From positions 30,292-94,291 of the forward strand of contig NZ_PGVG01000028.1 in assembly GCF_002795245.1 (NCBI RefSeq): 64,000 bases of DNA. The letters run 5' to 3'. Shown piece after piece: positions 1-8,796 of the stretch (positions are counted from its first letter, which is position 1; each line of letters opens with the position of its first letter). The notes under the pieces are model-generated. The model saw only the letters and a program-made list of their open reading frames with translations, was not told the origin of the DNA and did not search any database. Both the position numbers and the translations under genes were made by a program. The DNA is from Bradyrhizobium forestalis (GTDB lineage: Bacteria; Pseudomonadota; Alphaproteobacteria; Rhizobiales; Xanthobacteraceae).

Positions 1-30
1 CATGCGCTGTCTCCGCTACCGACGATCAGA

Positions 31-1065
31 TCAGCGCTCGACCTCGCGATTCCAGCGCTTGGTCCACTCCTCGCGCTTCTCGTTGATGACGGTCCAGTCC
101 GGATTATAGAGTTTTGCCGCGCGCTCGCCGATCGGCGCCATCTTGCCGAGCTCGGGCGGGATCACCAGCGATTTCAGCACCGGGCCGTAGCCGTAATCCT
201 TCAGCATCACGAGCTGAACCTTGGGATCCAGCAGCATCTTGACGAAGCTCGCGGCCAGCGGCGAAGCATTGGGCTTGGCGATCGGACACGCCGTGGTCAG
301 CAGCGTTGCCGCGCCTTCCTTCGGATAGACGAAGTCGACGGGAAAGCCGGTGTTGGCAAAGCTCTGCACGCGGCCGGTGCCCCACACCGCGATCACGGCC
401 TGGCCGGACTGGAACAGCTCGGTCATCTTGCCCGGCGACGGCTCATAGGCGAGCACGTTCGGATTGATCTCTTCCTTGAAGATCTTGAAGCCGGAATCGA
501 CATTGGTCTCGCCGCCGCCATTCATCTTCGACAGCATCACCAGCGCTTCGAGACCGTAGGTGTTGTTGATCGGCGGGATCACGAGCTGTTTTGCGTATTT
601 CGTGTCCTTCAGGTCGTTCCACGAGGTCGGCGGCGCCCAGCCTTTGTCTTTGAACACCTTGGTGTTGTACATCAGGCCGGTCGCGACGATGCCGATCGCG
701 ACCGCGCGATCGTCCTTGAAGCGCGCGGTGCCGTAGAGATCGGCCGGCAGGCCGTCGAGCTTGCCGCAGAAGCCGAGCTGGATCGCCTGATACATCGGGC
801 CGTCATCGACGATGGCGACGTCGATCTGCTGGTTGCCCTTCTGCGCCTGAAGTTTCGCCAGCGTGTCGGTGGAGTTGCCGGCGACGTACTCGACCTTGAC
901 GCCGTTCTCCTTCTCGAAGGCCGGGATCACCTCGTCGCGGATCGTCTTCTCGAACGAGCCGCCATAGCCGGCGACATAGAGCGTTTTCTGCTGGGCCGAG
1001 GCGACCGAGGGGGCGGCAATGAGCGCCGCGATGCTGACCGCTGTCAGAAGGCGAAGAGTCTTCAT
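31..1065 (-). CDS. ABC transporter substrate-binding protein, PotD/polyamine-like
   Basis: This 344-residue protein starts with a Sec signal peptide (positive MKTLRLL, hydrophobic core, cleavage near ASAQQ at about residue 25). The mature part has the layout of periplasmic binding proteins for spermidine/putrescine-type ABC importers, with YVAGYGGSFEKTIRDEVIPAF near the N terminus and a W-G-T-G-R segment near residue 230. It should capture a small, probably cationic or carboxylated solute and pass it to a permease. The start is supported by GGAG eleven bases upstream of ATG. It is transcribed leftward, so permease and ATPase partners would lie beyond the left edge. The LysR gene at 1341 is divergent and is the likely regulator. 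The substrate cannot be read from the sequence. Confidence 0.85.
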   Translation of the reverse strand: MKTLRLLTAVSIAALIAAPSVASAQQKTLYVAGYGGSFEKTIRDEVIPAFEKENGVKVEYVAGNSTDTLAKLQAQKGNQQIDVAIVDDGPMYQAIQLGFCGKLDGLPADLYGTARFKDDRAVAIGIVATGLMYNTKVFKDKGWAPPTSWNDLKDTKYAKQLVIPPINNTYGLEALVMLSKMNGGGETNVDSGFKIFKEEINPNVLAYEPSPGKMTELFQSGQAVIAVWGTGRVQSFANTGFPVDFVYPKEGAATLLTTACPIAKPNASPLAASFVKMLLDPKVQLVMLKDYGYGPVLKSLVIPPELGKMAPIGERAAKLYNPDWTVINEKREEWTKRWNREVER

Positions 1066-1340
1066 ATGGACCGATCTCCAATACCGGAATGAGGTGATGT
1101 GCCGACGAGTCTCGCTGGCTGAAGCACGTTCCGCATTTCCTTCCGCGCCAATCCGTTTCCGATCAGGGCTCCGGCCCCCATTCGGCGGGTTTTGGCGCGA
1201 TCTGAAGGTTTGAACCCTTCCAATCTGCCGAAAAAGCGGGCTGTCTCCAGTCCTGATGAAAAAGATCGCAACCTATACTTCCATCGTCCAATGAATAATG
1301 GCACCCTTTGCATGCCGAAATGTTATGGATGGAATTCGGG

Positions 1341-2240
1341 ATGGCGCGGATCAATTCTCGGCAGGTGGAGGCCTTCCGGGCGACGATGCTGACCGGCAGC
1401 GTCACCGAGGCGGCGAAGCTGATGGTGGTGACGCAGCCGGCGGTGAGCCGGCTGCTGCGCGACCTCCAGGCGCTGCTGAAGATGGAGCTGTTCGAGCGGC
1501 GCGGCACCGGCCTGGTGCCGACCGCCGCGGCGATGGCGCTCTATACCGAGGTCGAGCGTTCCTTCGTCGGTCTCGAGCGCATCACGGCGGCGGCCGAGGA
1601 AATCCGCGGCCGGCGCACCGGCTCGTTGCGCATCGCGGCACTGCCGGCGCTGGCGAACGGATACTTGCCGCGCCTTGCCGGACACTTTTTGATGGAGCGG
1701 CCCAACCTCAACCTCGCCTTCTTCGGCGTGATCTCGCCGATCGTGGTCGACTGGGTGTTGAACAATCAATGCGACATCGGCTTTGCCGAGGTGCCGATCG
1801 CGCATTCCGGCCTGCCGAGCCAGCGGCTGCCGGCATTGGCGCGCGTCGCGGTGCTGCCGACCGGTCATCGCCTGGCAGAAAAGGAAGTATTGGAGCCGCG
1901 CGATTTCGAGGGCGAGACCTTCATCTCGCTGTCGGCGGGATCGTCGAGCCGGCATCTCGTCGACCAGGAGTTTCATCGCCATGACGTCCGCCGCGTGCTC
2001 AGGGTCGAGACCACGCTGTCGGAGATCATGTGCGGCATGGTGTCCTCGGGACTCGGGGTGTCGATTTGCGATCCCTTCACCGCGCAGGAGTTTGCCACGC
2101 GCGGCGTCGTCGTGCGGCGCTTCCTGCCGCGCATCGACTTCGAATTCTCCGCGGTCTTTCCGGCGCAGCGCAGCCCCTCGCCGGTGGCGCTGGACCTGGT
2201 CGAGACCATGCGCAAGGCGCTGGTGGCGTTCGAGGATTAG
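1341..2240 (+). CDS. LysR-family transcriptional regulator
   Basis: The 299-residue product has the LysR layout. The N-terminal helix-turn-helix covers about residues 3-62 (RQVEAFRATMLTGSVTEAAK, then TQPAVSRLLRDL). The C-terminal effector domain begins near residue 90 at RTGSLRIAALPAL. I chose the ATG at 1341 because it starts just before the conserved DNA-binding helix. In-frame TTG 1308, ATG 1320 and ATG 1329 would add unconserved residues, and none has a clear ribosome site. The gene is divergent from the binding-protein gene ending at 1065, with 275 bases between them. LysR proteins commonly control such a divergent neighbour, which is an inference here. Confidence 0.9.
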   Translation: MARINSRQVEAFRATMLTGSVTEAAKLMVVTQPAVSRLLRDLQALLKMELFERRGTGLVPTAAAMALYTEVERSFVGLERITAAAEEIRGRRTGSLRIAALPALANGYLPRLAGHFLMERPNLNLAFFGVISPIVVDWVLNNQCDIGFAEVPIAHSGLPSQRLPALARVAVLPTGHRLAEKEVLEPRDFEGETFISLSAGSSSRHLVDQEFHRHDVRRVLRVETTLSEIMCGMVSSGLGVSICDPFTAQEFATRGVVVRRFLPRIDFEFSAVFPAQRSPSPVALDLVETMRKALVAFED

Positions 2241-2261
2241 ATTGAGAGTTTCGATTGCGGA

Positions 2262-2418
2262 GGCAGCCCCTCACCCCACCCTCTCCCCGTAAGAACGGGG
2301 CGAGGGAGTGAGAGGCCGGCGCGTCCCTCACTCTCAACCTCTCCCCGCCCTTCTGCGGGGAGAGGTCGGATCGCTCCGGCGATGCGAAGCAGCGTCCGGT
2401 GCGATCCGGGTGAGGGGC
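2262..2418. repeat. intergenic composite hairpin repeat, family D copy 1
   Basis: The space between the LysR gene and the amidohydrolase (convergent ends) is filled by a composite inverted repeat. Its outer arms are gcccctcaccc at about 2266 and gggtgaggggc at about 2408. Inside are two hairpins, CTCTCCCCGT/ACGGGGCGAG at about 2281-2303 and CTCCCCGC/GCGGGGAG at about 2341-2363. The same modules recur in reverse order at 13320-13473. It sits between 3' ends and could act as a bidirectional stop or RNA-stability element, but no T-run is present. Confidence 0.75.
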
Positions 2419-2480
2419 CGGGCACGACGTTGCCCCGCGTGACCGCCTATCCGACTCGCGAACCCAAATGTGGCAGCCGC

Positions 2481-3854
2481 TCAACCGCTGAACGCCGCCT
2501 GCGCTTCCGGCAGATCCCAGATCTTGCCGATCGCAGCACTGCCCGCTACCGTGATCGCCGCCTCGTCGGCGCCGAGATAGCGTCCCTCATCGACCAGCAC
2601 GCGGCCGTCGACCATGACCTGATCGATATTGGCGCGGTTGGCGAGCGCGATCAGCGCTCGGCGCGGGTCGAACAGCGGTTGAAGATGCGGATGGCTGAGA
2701 TCCACGACGGTGAGATCGGCGGTCGCGCCGGGCTCGATGCGGCCGAGGTCCGGCCGCTTGATGACATCGGACGCAATGGCCGTGTTCGCCTCGATCAACT
2801 CAGGTGAGTTCGCGACGTCGGGGCGCGCCGAGGTGATCTTGGAGATCAGCGAGGCGGCATTGAGCTCGCCGAGCAAATCCATGTTGTAGCCGTCGGTGCC
2901 GACCACGGTGCGCACCCCGTGCTCGGCGAAGCGGCTGAAGGCGGCGGTGATGCCGGCGCGCGCGAACACGCGCGGGCAATTCAACACGGTCATGCCGCGC
3001 GCGGCCATGAGCTTGAGATCGTCGTCGCTGCTGAACATGCAATGCGCTGCCATCAGGTCGGGCGCCAGCAGGCCGAGCCAGTCCAGATACTCCGCCGGCG
3101 TGCGGCCGCCATAGCGCTTGCCGATGGTCTCGACCTCGGCGCGGCTCTGCGCCATGTGCGTCGTGATGGGCACGCCGAGCTCGCGCGCCCGCGTGGCGCA
3201 GGCTTTCAAGAGATCGGGGCCGCAGGTGTCAGTGGCATGCGGGCTCATCGCAAGGCTGATGCGGCCGTCGCCGCGATTGTTCCAGCGCTGATAGAGCGCG
3301 TTCCATGTCGCCATGTCGGCTGCGCCGTCGTCGCCGGAATAGCGCACCACGCCGTCGGGACCGGCCTTGGCGTCGGACGTCGAGAACAGATAGGGCGCGC
3401 CGTAGAAGCGGATGCCCATCTCCTCGGCGGCGTCGAACATCTCCGGGATCGAGTTGCGGAACGGCTCCATCACCGTGGTGGCGCCACCCTTGAGCAGTTG
3501 GAGGATGCCGAGCCGCGCCACCGCGAGCCGCTCTTCCGCCGACAAAATATCGGCGCCGCGCTTGGTCAGTGGCAGCAGCACCGTATAGACGATGCTCTGG
3601 TTGTTCTTGCGACCGTTACCGTCCTCGGTGTGGCTGCGCGCCACCGCCTCAGAGAAGCAGTGATTGTGCAGGTTCAGAAGGCCCGGCAGCACGAAGCGGC
3701 CGGGACGATCATAGACCTGGTCCGCGCTTGGCCTGTCGCGCGTGACCGCCGCGATCCTTTTGCCTTCGACCAGAACCCAATGGTCGCGCAGCACATCCTG
3801 CGCGCCGTCTTTCCGTGACAGCACATAGCTCCCGAAGATTGCTGTGGTGCTCAT
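2481..3854 (-). CDS. amidohydrolase, AtzA/TrzN-like deaminase or chlorohydrolase superfamily
   Basis: This 457-residue protein is a metal-dependent amidohydrolase. The metal ligands expected for the family are visible: H63 and H65 in NLHNHCF, H233 in TTHMAQS, H271 in AAHCMF and D321 in VVGTDGYNMD. The C terminus has the usual return to the small beta domain (GATADLTVVDL). Family members deaminate or hydrolyse N-heterocycles such as guanine, cytosine, 8-oxoguanine or s-triazines. The residues after the second His (CFSEAVAR) do not let me choose a substrate. The start codon overlaps the stop of the binding-protein gene by four bases (ATGA), so the two are translationally coupled. A longer in-frame reading upstream is only shadow sequence of that gene. 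Confidence 0.88.
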   Translation of the reverse strand: MSTTAIFGSYVLSRKDGAQDVLRDHWVLVEGKRIAAVTRDRPSADQVYDRPGRFVLPGLLNLHNHCFSEAVARSHTEDGNGRKNNQSIVYTVLLPLTKRGADILSAEERLAVARLGILQLLKGGATTVMEPFRNSIPEMFDAAEEMGIRFYGAPYLFSTSDAKAGPDGVVRYSGDDGAADMATWNALYQRWNNRGDGRISLAMSPHATDTCGPDLLKACATRARELGVPITTHMAQSRAEVETIGKRYGGRTPAEYLDWLGLLAPDLMAAHCMFSSDDDLKLMAARGMTVLNCPRVFARAGITAAFSRFAEHGVRTVVGTDGYNMDLLGELNAASLISKITSARPDVANSPELIEANTAIASDVIKRPDLGRIEPGATADLTVVDLSHPHLQPLFDPRRALIALANRANIDQVMVDGRVLVDEGRYLGADEAAITVAGSAAIGKIWDLPEAQAAFSG

Positions 3855-5434
3855 GCGGGGCGTACGTTCCAGAACACGGCGGTGCCGTCGAGAATGCCGG
3901 TGATGGCCTTGCGATAGGCGGTCGGCTGCTTGTACAGGCCGATCGGAATATAGGGGATTTCCTCGAACGCGACCGCCTGGATCTCGCGGCAGATGCGCTG
4001 CTGCTCGGCGAGCTCGGAGGCCGCCAGCCACTGGCTGCGCAACTCGCCCATCTTCGTGCTCGCATACCAGCCGGCGACCTTGCCTTCGCCGCGGATGTTG
4101 GTGTTGCCGGCCGGGTTGAGCCAGTCGATGCCCTGCCAGTTGCCGACCGCCGCGCTCCAGCCGCCCTGCGGAAGCGGATCCTTCTTGAGCTGGCGCTGCA
4201 GCACCACGGCGAAATCGAGCCCGGCATATTCGACGTTCATGCCGGCCTTGCGCAGGGAGTCCACGGCGATCTCGCCGAGCGGTTTTTGCGCCAGCGAGTT
4301 GGTGGGGACGAGCAGCACGATCTTCTCGCCGTTGTAGCCTGCGGCCTTCAGGTCGGCCTTGACCTTGTCGTAGTTGCGCGGGCCGCGGAACACGTCGAGG
4401 CCGACGTCACTTGCCATCGGTGTGCCTGGAGCGAAATAGCCGATGGGCGAGACCTGGAAGGCCGGATCGGTACCCGCGACCGCCGTCATGAACGCGGACT
4501 GGTCGATTGCGCCGAGCAGCGCGCGGCGGATGGCAGGATTGTCGAACGGCGGCTGCAGGTGGTTGAGGCGCAGCATGCAGGCATAGCCTCTGGGATCGAG
4601 GACGCGCGTCTCGATGTCGCCGGCGGCCTTGATCACCGGCAAGAGGTCATGCGGCGTGGTCTCCTGCCAGTCCTGCTCGCCGGTCTGGAGTGCGGCAACG
4701 CCGGTGCCGGCATCGGGCGTGGTGGTCCAGACCACGCGATCGTAGTGCACGATCTTCGGACCCGCGGTCCAATCCGGCTTGCCGTCGGTGCGCGGCTGGT
4801 AGCGCTCGAATTTGGCATAGGCGTTGCGGGCGCCCTGCACACGCTCGTCGGCGAGATAGCGGAACGGGCCGCTGCCGATCACCTCGGTGAGCGGCTTGAA
4901 CGGATCCTGGCTCGCCAGCCGCTCCGGCATCATGAAGCAGGCATTGATCGCGGCCTTGCCGAGCGCCTGTGGCAGCAGCGGAAACGGGCGCTTGAGACGG
5001 AAGCGGATGGTGCGGTCGTCGGCGGCCGACAGCTCATTGGTTGCCTCCATCAGCTCGCCGCCAAAACCGTCGCGCGCCGCCCAGCGGCGGATGCTGGCGA
5101 CGCAATCGCGCGCGAGCACACGCTCGCCATCGTGCCAGAACAGGCCGTCGCGCAAGCTGAGGTCCCACTGGAGACCGTCGCCTGAGATTGTGTGGCCCGA
5201 CAGCATCTGCGGCGAGACCTGGAGCGAGGAGCTCATGCCATAGAGCGTGTCGTAAACCATGAAGCCGTGGTTTCGCGACACCTGCGCGGTCGAATAGATG
5301 GGATCGACGAAGGCAAGATCGATGACAGGGATGAAGCGCAGCGTGGTCTGCGCTTCGGCACGTACGATGCCCGGCAACGACAGTGCCGGCATGGCAGCGG
5401 CGGCCTTGAGGAGCGTACGGCGGGAGATAGACAT
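3851..5434 (-). CDS. ABC transporter substrate-binding protein, DppA/OppA (SBP_bac_5) family, Tat-exported
   Basis: The 527-residue product is a large cluster C binding protein. It begins with a twin-arginine signal (SRRTLLKAAAAMPAL), so it is probably exported folded. The family signature appears in the N-terminal third (DGLQWDLSLRDGLFWHDGERV) and near residues 470-500 (QRICREIQAVAFEEIPYIPIG). Homologues bind peptides, but also opines, polyamines and N-heterocycle derivatives. It is followed with a four-base overlap by an amidohydrolase, suggesting the ligand is that enzyme's substrate or precursor. No permease or ATPase for this class is present nearby, so it is an orphan here or uses a transporter encoded elsewhere. 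Confidence 0.88.
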   Translation of the reverse strand: MSISRRTLLKAAAAMPALSLPGIVRAEAQTTLRFIPVIDLAFVDPIYSTAQVSRNHGFMVYDTLYGMSSSLQVSPQMLSGHTISGDGLQWDLSLRDGLFWHDGERVLARDCVASIRRWAARDGFGGELMEATNELSAADDRTIRFRLKRPFPLLPQALGKAAINACFMMPERLASQDPFKPLTEVIGSGPFRYLADERVQGARNAYAKFERYQPRTDGKPDWTAGPKIVHYDRVVWTTTPDAGTGVAALQTGEQDWQETTPHDLLPVIKAAGDIETRVLDPRGYACMLRLNHLQPPFDNPAIRRALLGAIDQSAFMTAVAGTDPAFQVSPIGYFAPGTPMASDVGLDVFRGPRNYDKVKADLKAAGYNGEKIVLLVPTNSLAQKPLGEIAVDSLRKAGMNVEYAGLDFAVVLQRQLKKDPLPQGGWSAAVGNWQGIDWLNPAGNTNIRGEGKVAGWYASTKMGELRSQWLAASELAEQQRICREIQAVAFEEIPYIPIGLYKQPTAYRKAITGILDGTAVFWNVRPA

Positions 5435-5481
5435 GACGAGAGGCTCCTAGTGCAGTGATATGCAGCCGCATTGTCGGTGTG

Positions 5482-5612
5482 CTCCCTCCCCCGCTTGCGG
5501 GGGAGGGTTGGGGAGAGGGTGCTTCCACAGCGGGACAGCCCCCAAGAGGAGAGAGCCCCCACCCGCCGCGCTTCGCGCGTCGACCTCCCCCGCAAGCGGG
5601 AGAGGTTGCAGC
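5482..5612. repeat. intergenic hairpin repeat, family D copy 2
   Basis: Between the binding-protein gene and the racemase gene lies a GC-rich inverted-repeat element. A left hairpin (CCTCCCCCGC TTG CGGGGGAGG, about 5484-5505) is followed by ggttggggagaggg. The right part carries agcccccacccgccgcg and a second hairpin, CCTCCCCCGCAAGCGGGAGAGG. It is the same class as the elements at 2262, 13320 and 25154. No coding sequence is credible in this gap. Confidence 0.7.
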
Positions 5613-5663
5613 GAGTGCGCGGCCAGAGCGATGTCAGTAAAACGGGGCTCCATCATTTGTGCT

Positions 5664-6320
5664 TCACGTGTTCAACAAGACCGCGCCGATCGCAGCGGCC
5701 ACCGCCTGCTGCGCCGGTTCGACCACGGGCACGCCGATCGCATCCGCGATTCCCGCGCGATGCGAGGCCATGCCGGCGCAGCCCATCACCACGACATCGG
5801 CGCGGCATTGCGTGACCAGCGCGCGGCCGGCCTCGATCAGGCGGCCGCGGATGTCTGCACCGGCCGTCTCCGCCGCGCTCGCGCCGACCGACCAGCTTCC
5901 GGCATAGCGGCTGTCGACGCCCATCACCCGCACCATGCGCTGCTGGCGGCGGATGCTCGACGGCGACAGCGCGATCACGCCGAAACGTTCGCCCAGCATC
6001 AGCGCGCGAAAGATGCCGCATTCGGCGATGCCCATCACCGGGCGGCCGCCCGCGGCCTCGCGCACCGCGTGCAGACCAGGATCGCTGAAGCAGGCGAGCA
6101 CAAAGGCATCGGCATCGTCGCGCGCGACTCGATTGACCAGCGGCATCACGACGCTGTCGGCATCGCGCTGGGAGCTGATGCCCGGCGGGCCCTCGGCAAG
6201 GCCGACCACCTCGATGTCGGGCCCGCCGGCGATGCGCAGCGGCGCCACCGCGTCATCGATCGCCGCCGTCACCGACGCCGAGGAGTTGGGGTTGATGACG
6301 AGGATGCGTCGGCGGGTCAT
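5664..6320 (-). CDS. Asp/Glu/hydantoin racemase family protein (HyuE-like)
   Basis: This 218-residue protein belongs to the aspartate/glutamate/hydantoin racemase superfamily. The N terminus ILVINPNSSASVT is typical of the hydantoin/allantoin racemase branch. The two catalytic cysteines are present: C77 in VLACFSDPG and C181 in VMGCAGM. Members interconvert the chiral carbon of 5-substituted hydantoins or allantoin, or act as maleate isomerases and arylmalonate decarboxylases. With a deacetylase-type hydrolase directly upstream and an N-carbamoyl-D-amino-acid hydrolase in the same strand block, a hydantoin or ureide substrate is the best inference. ATG 6320 is chosen; an in-frame TTG at 6332 overlaps the upstream stop and is a possible alternative. 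Neither has a strong ribosome site. Confidence 0.85.
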   Translation of the reverse strand: MTRRRILVINPNSSASVTAAIDDAVAPLRIAGGPDIEVVGLAEGPPGISSQRDADSVVMPLVNRVARDDADAFVLACFSDPGLHAVREAAGGRPVMGIAECGIFRALMLGERFGVIALSPSSIRRQQRMVRVMGVDSRYAGSWSVGASAAETAGADIRGRLIEAGRALVTQCRADVVVMGCAGMASHRAGIADAIGVPVVEPAQQAVAAAIGAVLLNT

Positions 6321-6328
6321 GGCATGGC

Positions 6329-7213
6329 TCAACGGTTACCGGCCTCGTGGCGCAGGAAGTTTTCGGCGATCTTCTCGCCGGTCGTGATCCACACATCCGG
6401 ACACGACTTCGCGTAAGTCAGGAACTCGCGCAGCAGGCGCAGCCGCATCGGACGGCCGCTGCATTGCGGATGCAGCACCGTCGTCACCATCGCGCCCCAG
6501 TCGCGGACCTCGTCCAGCTCGTCCTTCCACATCGAGAGCACATGCTCCCTCGGGAAAATCGAGCGCGGGCTGAAACGGGCGGAGAGGCCGTGCATCCAGT
6601 CGTCATAGCTCGCGGTGACCGGCAGCTCGATCGTGCCGGGCCTGCCGTCGGCAAGGCGATGGCGATAGGGCCTGACGTCGTCACGGAACGAGGAGGTGTA
6701 GACGATGCCGTGACGCACCAGCGCGACGCGCAGCTCCTCGGTGAACTCGCCATAGGGCGCGCGATAGCCGGTCGGCTTGACGCCGAGCCGGCGCTTCAGC
6801 GCCTCGAAGCCGCGCTCCAGCTCCTCCTCGATCCAGGGATCGCCGGGATCCGGCAAGAGATGGTGATAGCCGTGATGGCCGATCTCGTGGCCGGCCTTCA
6901 GAATCGATTCGGCCATCGCCGGATGCGCATCGACCGACCACCCCGTGACGAAGAACGTCGCCTTGAGATCGAGCTGGTCGAGCAGCTCCAGCAGTTTTGG
7001 CGTGCCGACGCGCGCCTCATAGCCGCCATAGCTCATGGTGATGAGCCGCTGCGCATGACCTGCGTCCTTGCTGGTCCACGCGCTCTCGGCGTCCACGTCG
7101 AACGACAGGAACATCGCCGAATTATACGGCTTCGGCCAGGGATAGTCAGGTGCGGGATCCGCGGTGTTGGCCGGAACGAGCGGGATGCTCCGGAGTGCCT
7201 CACTGTCCAGCAT
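6329..7213 (-). CDS. polysaccharide deacetylase family hydrolase (NodB/PuuE-like)
   Basis: The 294-residue product has the NodB homology fold. The catalytic and metal-binding Asp pair lies at FDVD (residues 38-41), the metal-binding His motif at HEIGHHGYHH (109-118), and a conserved RAPYGEFTEEL segment near residue 154. There is no signal peptide, so it should act in the cytoplasm. This excludes a wall-chitin role and fits the cytosolic branch that includes the allantoinase PuuE and related cyclic-amide hydrolases. Its start lies 14 bases inside the end of the upstream binding-protein gene, with AGAAGG as ribosome site, and its stop nearly touches the racemase start, so the three are one operon. 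I infer that it opens a cyclic imide or hydantoin ring. Confidence 0.88.
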   Translation of the reverse strand: MLDSEALRSIPLVPANTADPAPDYPWPKPYNSAMFLSFDVDAESAWTSKDAGHAQRLITMSYGGYEARVGTPKLLELLDQLDLKATFFVTGWSVDAHPAMAESILKAGHEIGHHGYHHLLPDPGDPWIEEELERGFEALKRRLGVKPTGYRAPYGEFTEELRVALVRHGIVYTSSFRDDVRPYRHRLADGRPGTIELPVTASYDDWMHGLSARFSPRSIFPREHVLSMWKDELDEVRDWGAMVTTVLHPQCSGRPMRLRLLREFLTYAKSCPDVWITTGEKIAENFLRHEAGNR

Positions 7214-8015
7214 TGATGGTCGCCTTCTCTATTGCGTTGTCGCTCAATTTCCACTTCGCCAGCAGGGTCTTGTAAGTGCCGTCGGCGATCAGCGCATCGA
7301 CGGCCTCCAGCATCGCCTGCTGCAGCACCTTCTCCTTCACCGGCAGGGCAATGCCGGTGAATTGCTGCGCAAGGGTCTGCCCGACCGGCACATAGGTGCC
7401 TGGCTCCTGATCCATGATGTAGGGCAGCGTCTCGTCGCCCTGCACGGCGGCGTCGATACGTCCCTGCCTGAGCTGCGTGCGGGCATCTGCCGAGCCGTCG
7501 GTGCCGACGAACTGAATCGGATTGCTGCCGCAGTTCTTCTCGCTCCAGGCTGTGATCTGCGCCGGGAACATGGTGCGGCGGCTGGCACCGACCTTCTTGC
7601 CGCAGAGCGCGACGGCCTCCTTGAACTCCGCCGCGCGCGACTGCTGAACGAAGAAGCGCGGACCGCTGCGAAGGTAGTCGACGAAGGTCGCGGTCTCATG
7701 CCGGCTCGCATAGTCGGTGAAGCCCGACAGGATCGCGTCGGCCCGCCCCGTCGCGATCGACGGCATGAACTCGGCGAAACTGGTCTCCTGCCATTCGATC
7801 TTGACGCCGAGCTTGCGGCCGATCGCCTCACCGAGCTCGACATCGAAGCCGGAGAGCGCGTTGGTGGCGGGATCGCGGAATTCCATCGGCGGATAGTTCG
7901 GCACCAGCGCGACCTTGATGCTGCCGCGCTTGGCGATCTCAGGCGGCAGCTCGATCGCCATCACCGATGCGTTCATGGCGCCCAGGAACGCCGCCGTAAG
8001 CAAAAGTCTCTTCAT
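7200..8015 (-). CDS. polar amino acid-type ABC transporter substrate-binding protein (SBP_bac_3), copy 2
   Basis: This 271-residue protein has a signal peptide ending near MNASVMA and the family 3 solute-binding fold. Family landmarks are YPPMEFRDPATNALSGFDVE, the segment GRADAILSGFTDYASRHETA, and QGRIDAAVQGDETLPY. Two cysteines (in LCGKKVG and KNCG) are at the same places in its paralogue at 9647-10474, suggesting a conserved disulfide. The start is ATG 8015; GTG codons at 8021 and 8018 are in frame but the GGGGGCG ribosome-like site suits 8015. It lies 16 bases after the ATPase gene. Family 3 proteins bind polar amino acids or close derivatives, so an N-carbamoyl amino acid or hydantoin is possible. 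Confidence 0.9.
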   Translation of the reverse strand: MKRLLLTAAFLGAMNASVMAIELPPEIAKRGSIKVALVPNYPPMEFRDPATNALSGFDVELGEAIGRKLGVKIEWQETSFAEFMPSIATGRADAILSGFTDYASRHETATFVDYLRSGPRFFVQQSRAAEFKEAVALCGKKVGASRRTMFPAQITAWSEKNCGSNPIQFVGTDGSADARTQLRQGRIDAAVQGDETLPYIMDQEPGTYVPVGQTLAQQFTGIALPVKEKVLQQAMLEAVDALIADGTYKTLLAKWKLSDNAIEKATINAGQ

Positions 8016-8031
8016 CACCACGCCCCCAGTT

Positions 8032-8796
8032 TCAGATCACAGCCGAAAGAAATGCCTTGGTGCGCTCCTCGCGCGGCGCGCCCAACACGTCGGATGCGCG
8101 CCCCTGCTCCACGATCGCGCCCTGGTCCATGTAGACGACACGGTCGGCGACTTCGCGGGCGAAGCCGAGCTCATGCGTCACCACCATCATGGTCATGCCG
8201 CTCTTCGCCAGCTCCTTCATCACCGCGAGCACCTCGCCGACGAGCTCGGGATCGAGCGCACTGGTGGGCTCGTCAAACAGCATCAGCATCGGCTTCATGG
8301 CAAGCGCCCGCGCGATCGCGACGCGCTGCTGCTGGCCGCCGGAGAGCTGCGCTGGATAGGAGTCCGCCTTGGCCGCAAGCCCGACACGCCGGAGCAGTTC
8401 GCGCGCCTCGGCGCGTACTTCGTCGGCTTTACGCCCCTGAACCTGGGTCGGTCCCTCGGTGATGTTCTCCAGCGCGGTCTTGTGCGGAAACAGGTTGAAG
8501 CGCTGGAACACCATGCCGGTCTTCAGCCGCTGCCGCCCAATCTGTTGTTCGCTCAGTCGATGCAGCCGTCCGCCGTGCTCGCGCACGCCCAGCAGCTCGC
8601 CGTCGAGCCAGATGCCGCCGGCATCGATCGTAGCGAGCTGGTTGATGCAGCGGAGCAGCGTGGTCTTGCCCGAGCCGGAGGCGCCGATCAGGCACATCAC
8701 CTCGCCGGGCCAGACGTCGAGCGAGACGTTCTTGAGAGCCTGGAACTCTCCAAAATTCTTGCTGACGGAGCGGATCGCGACGAGGGGCTTTGTCAT
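8032..8796 (-). CDS. amino acid-type ABC transporter ATP-binding protein (GlnQ/HisP-like)
   Basis: The 254-residue protein is a complete ABC ATPase. It has Walker A GASGSGKTT near residue 39, a Q-loop (MVFQRFNLFPH), signature LSGGQQQR, Walker B LMLFDEPTSALD and the switch His in VVTHELGFA. The sequence is of the polar amino acid uptake group, which energises import through one permease type. The real start is ATG 8796; a longer open frame upstream is shadow of the permease gene. The start overlaps the permease stop by four bases (ATGA). It works with the permease at 8793-9650 and either of the two flanking binding proteins. Confidence 0.93.
   Translation of the reverse strand: MTKPLVAIRSVSKNFGEFQALKNVSLDVWPGEVMCLIGASGSGKTTLLRCINQLATIDAGGIWLDGELLGVREHGGRLHRLSEQQIGRQRLKTGMVFQRFNLFPHKTALENITEGPTQVQGRKADEVRAEARELLRRVGLAAKADSYPAQLSGGQQQRVAIARALAMKPMLMLFDEPTSALDPELVGEVLAVMKELAKSGMTMMVVTHELGFAREVADRVVYMDQGAIVEQGRASDVLGAPREERTKAFLSAVI

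Noticed and set aside
2481..3854. Dihydropyrimidinase/hydantoinase (hyuH)
   Set aside because: The metal motifs and the TTHMAQS segment place it with AtzA/TrzN-type deaminases. The carboxylated-Lys pattern of dihydropyrimidinases was not seen.
3815..5185. A 456-codon plus-strand open frame across the DppA-type receptor gene
   Set aside because: It is antisense to a receptor with a Tat signal and clear family motifs. No ribosome site or recognisable domain was seen.
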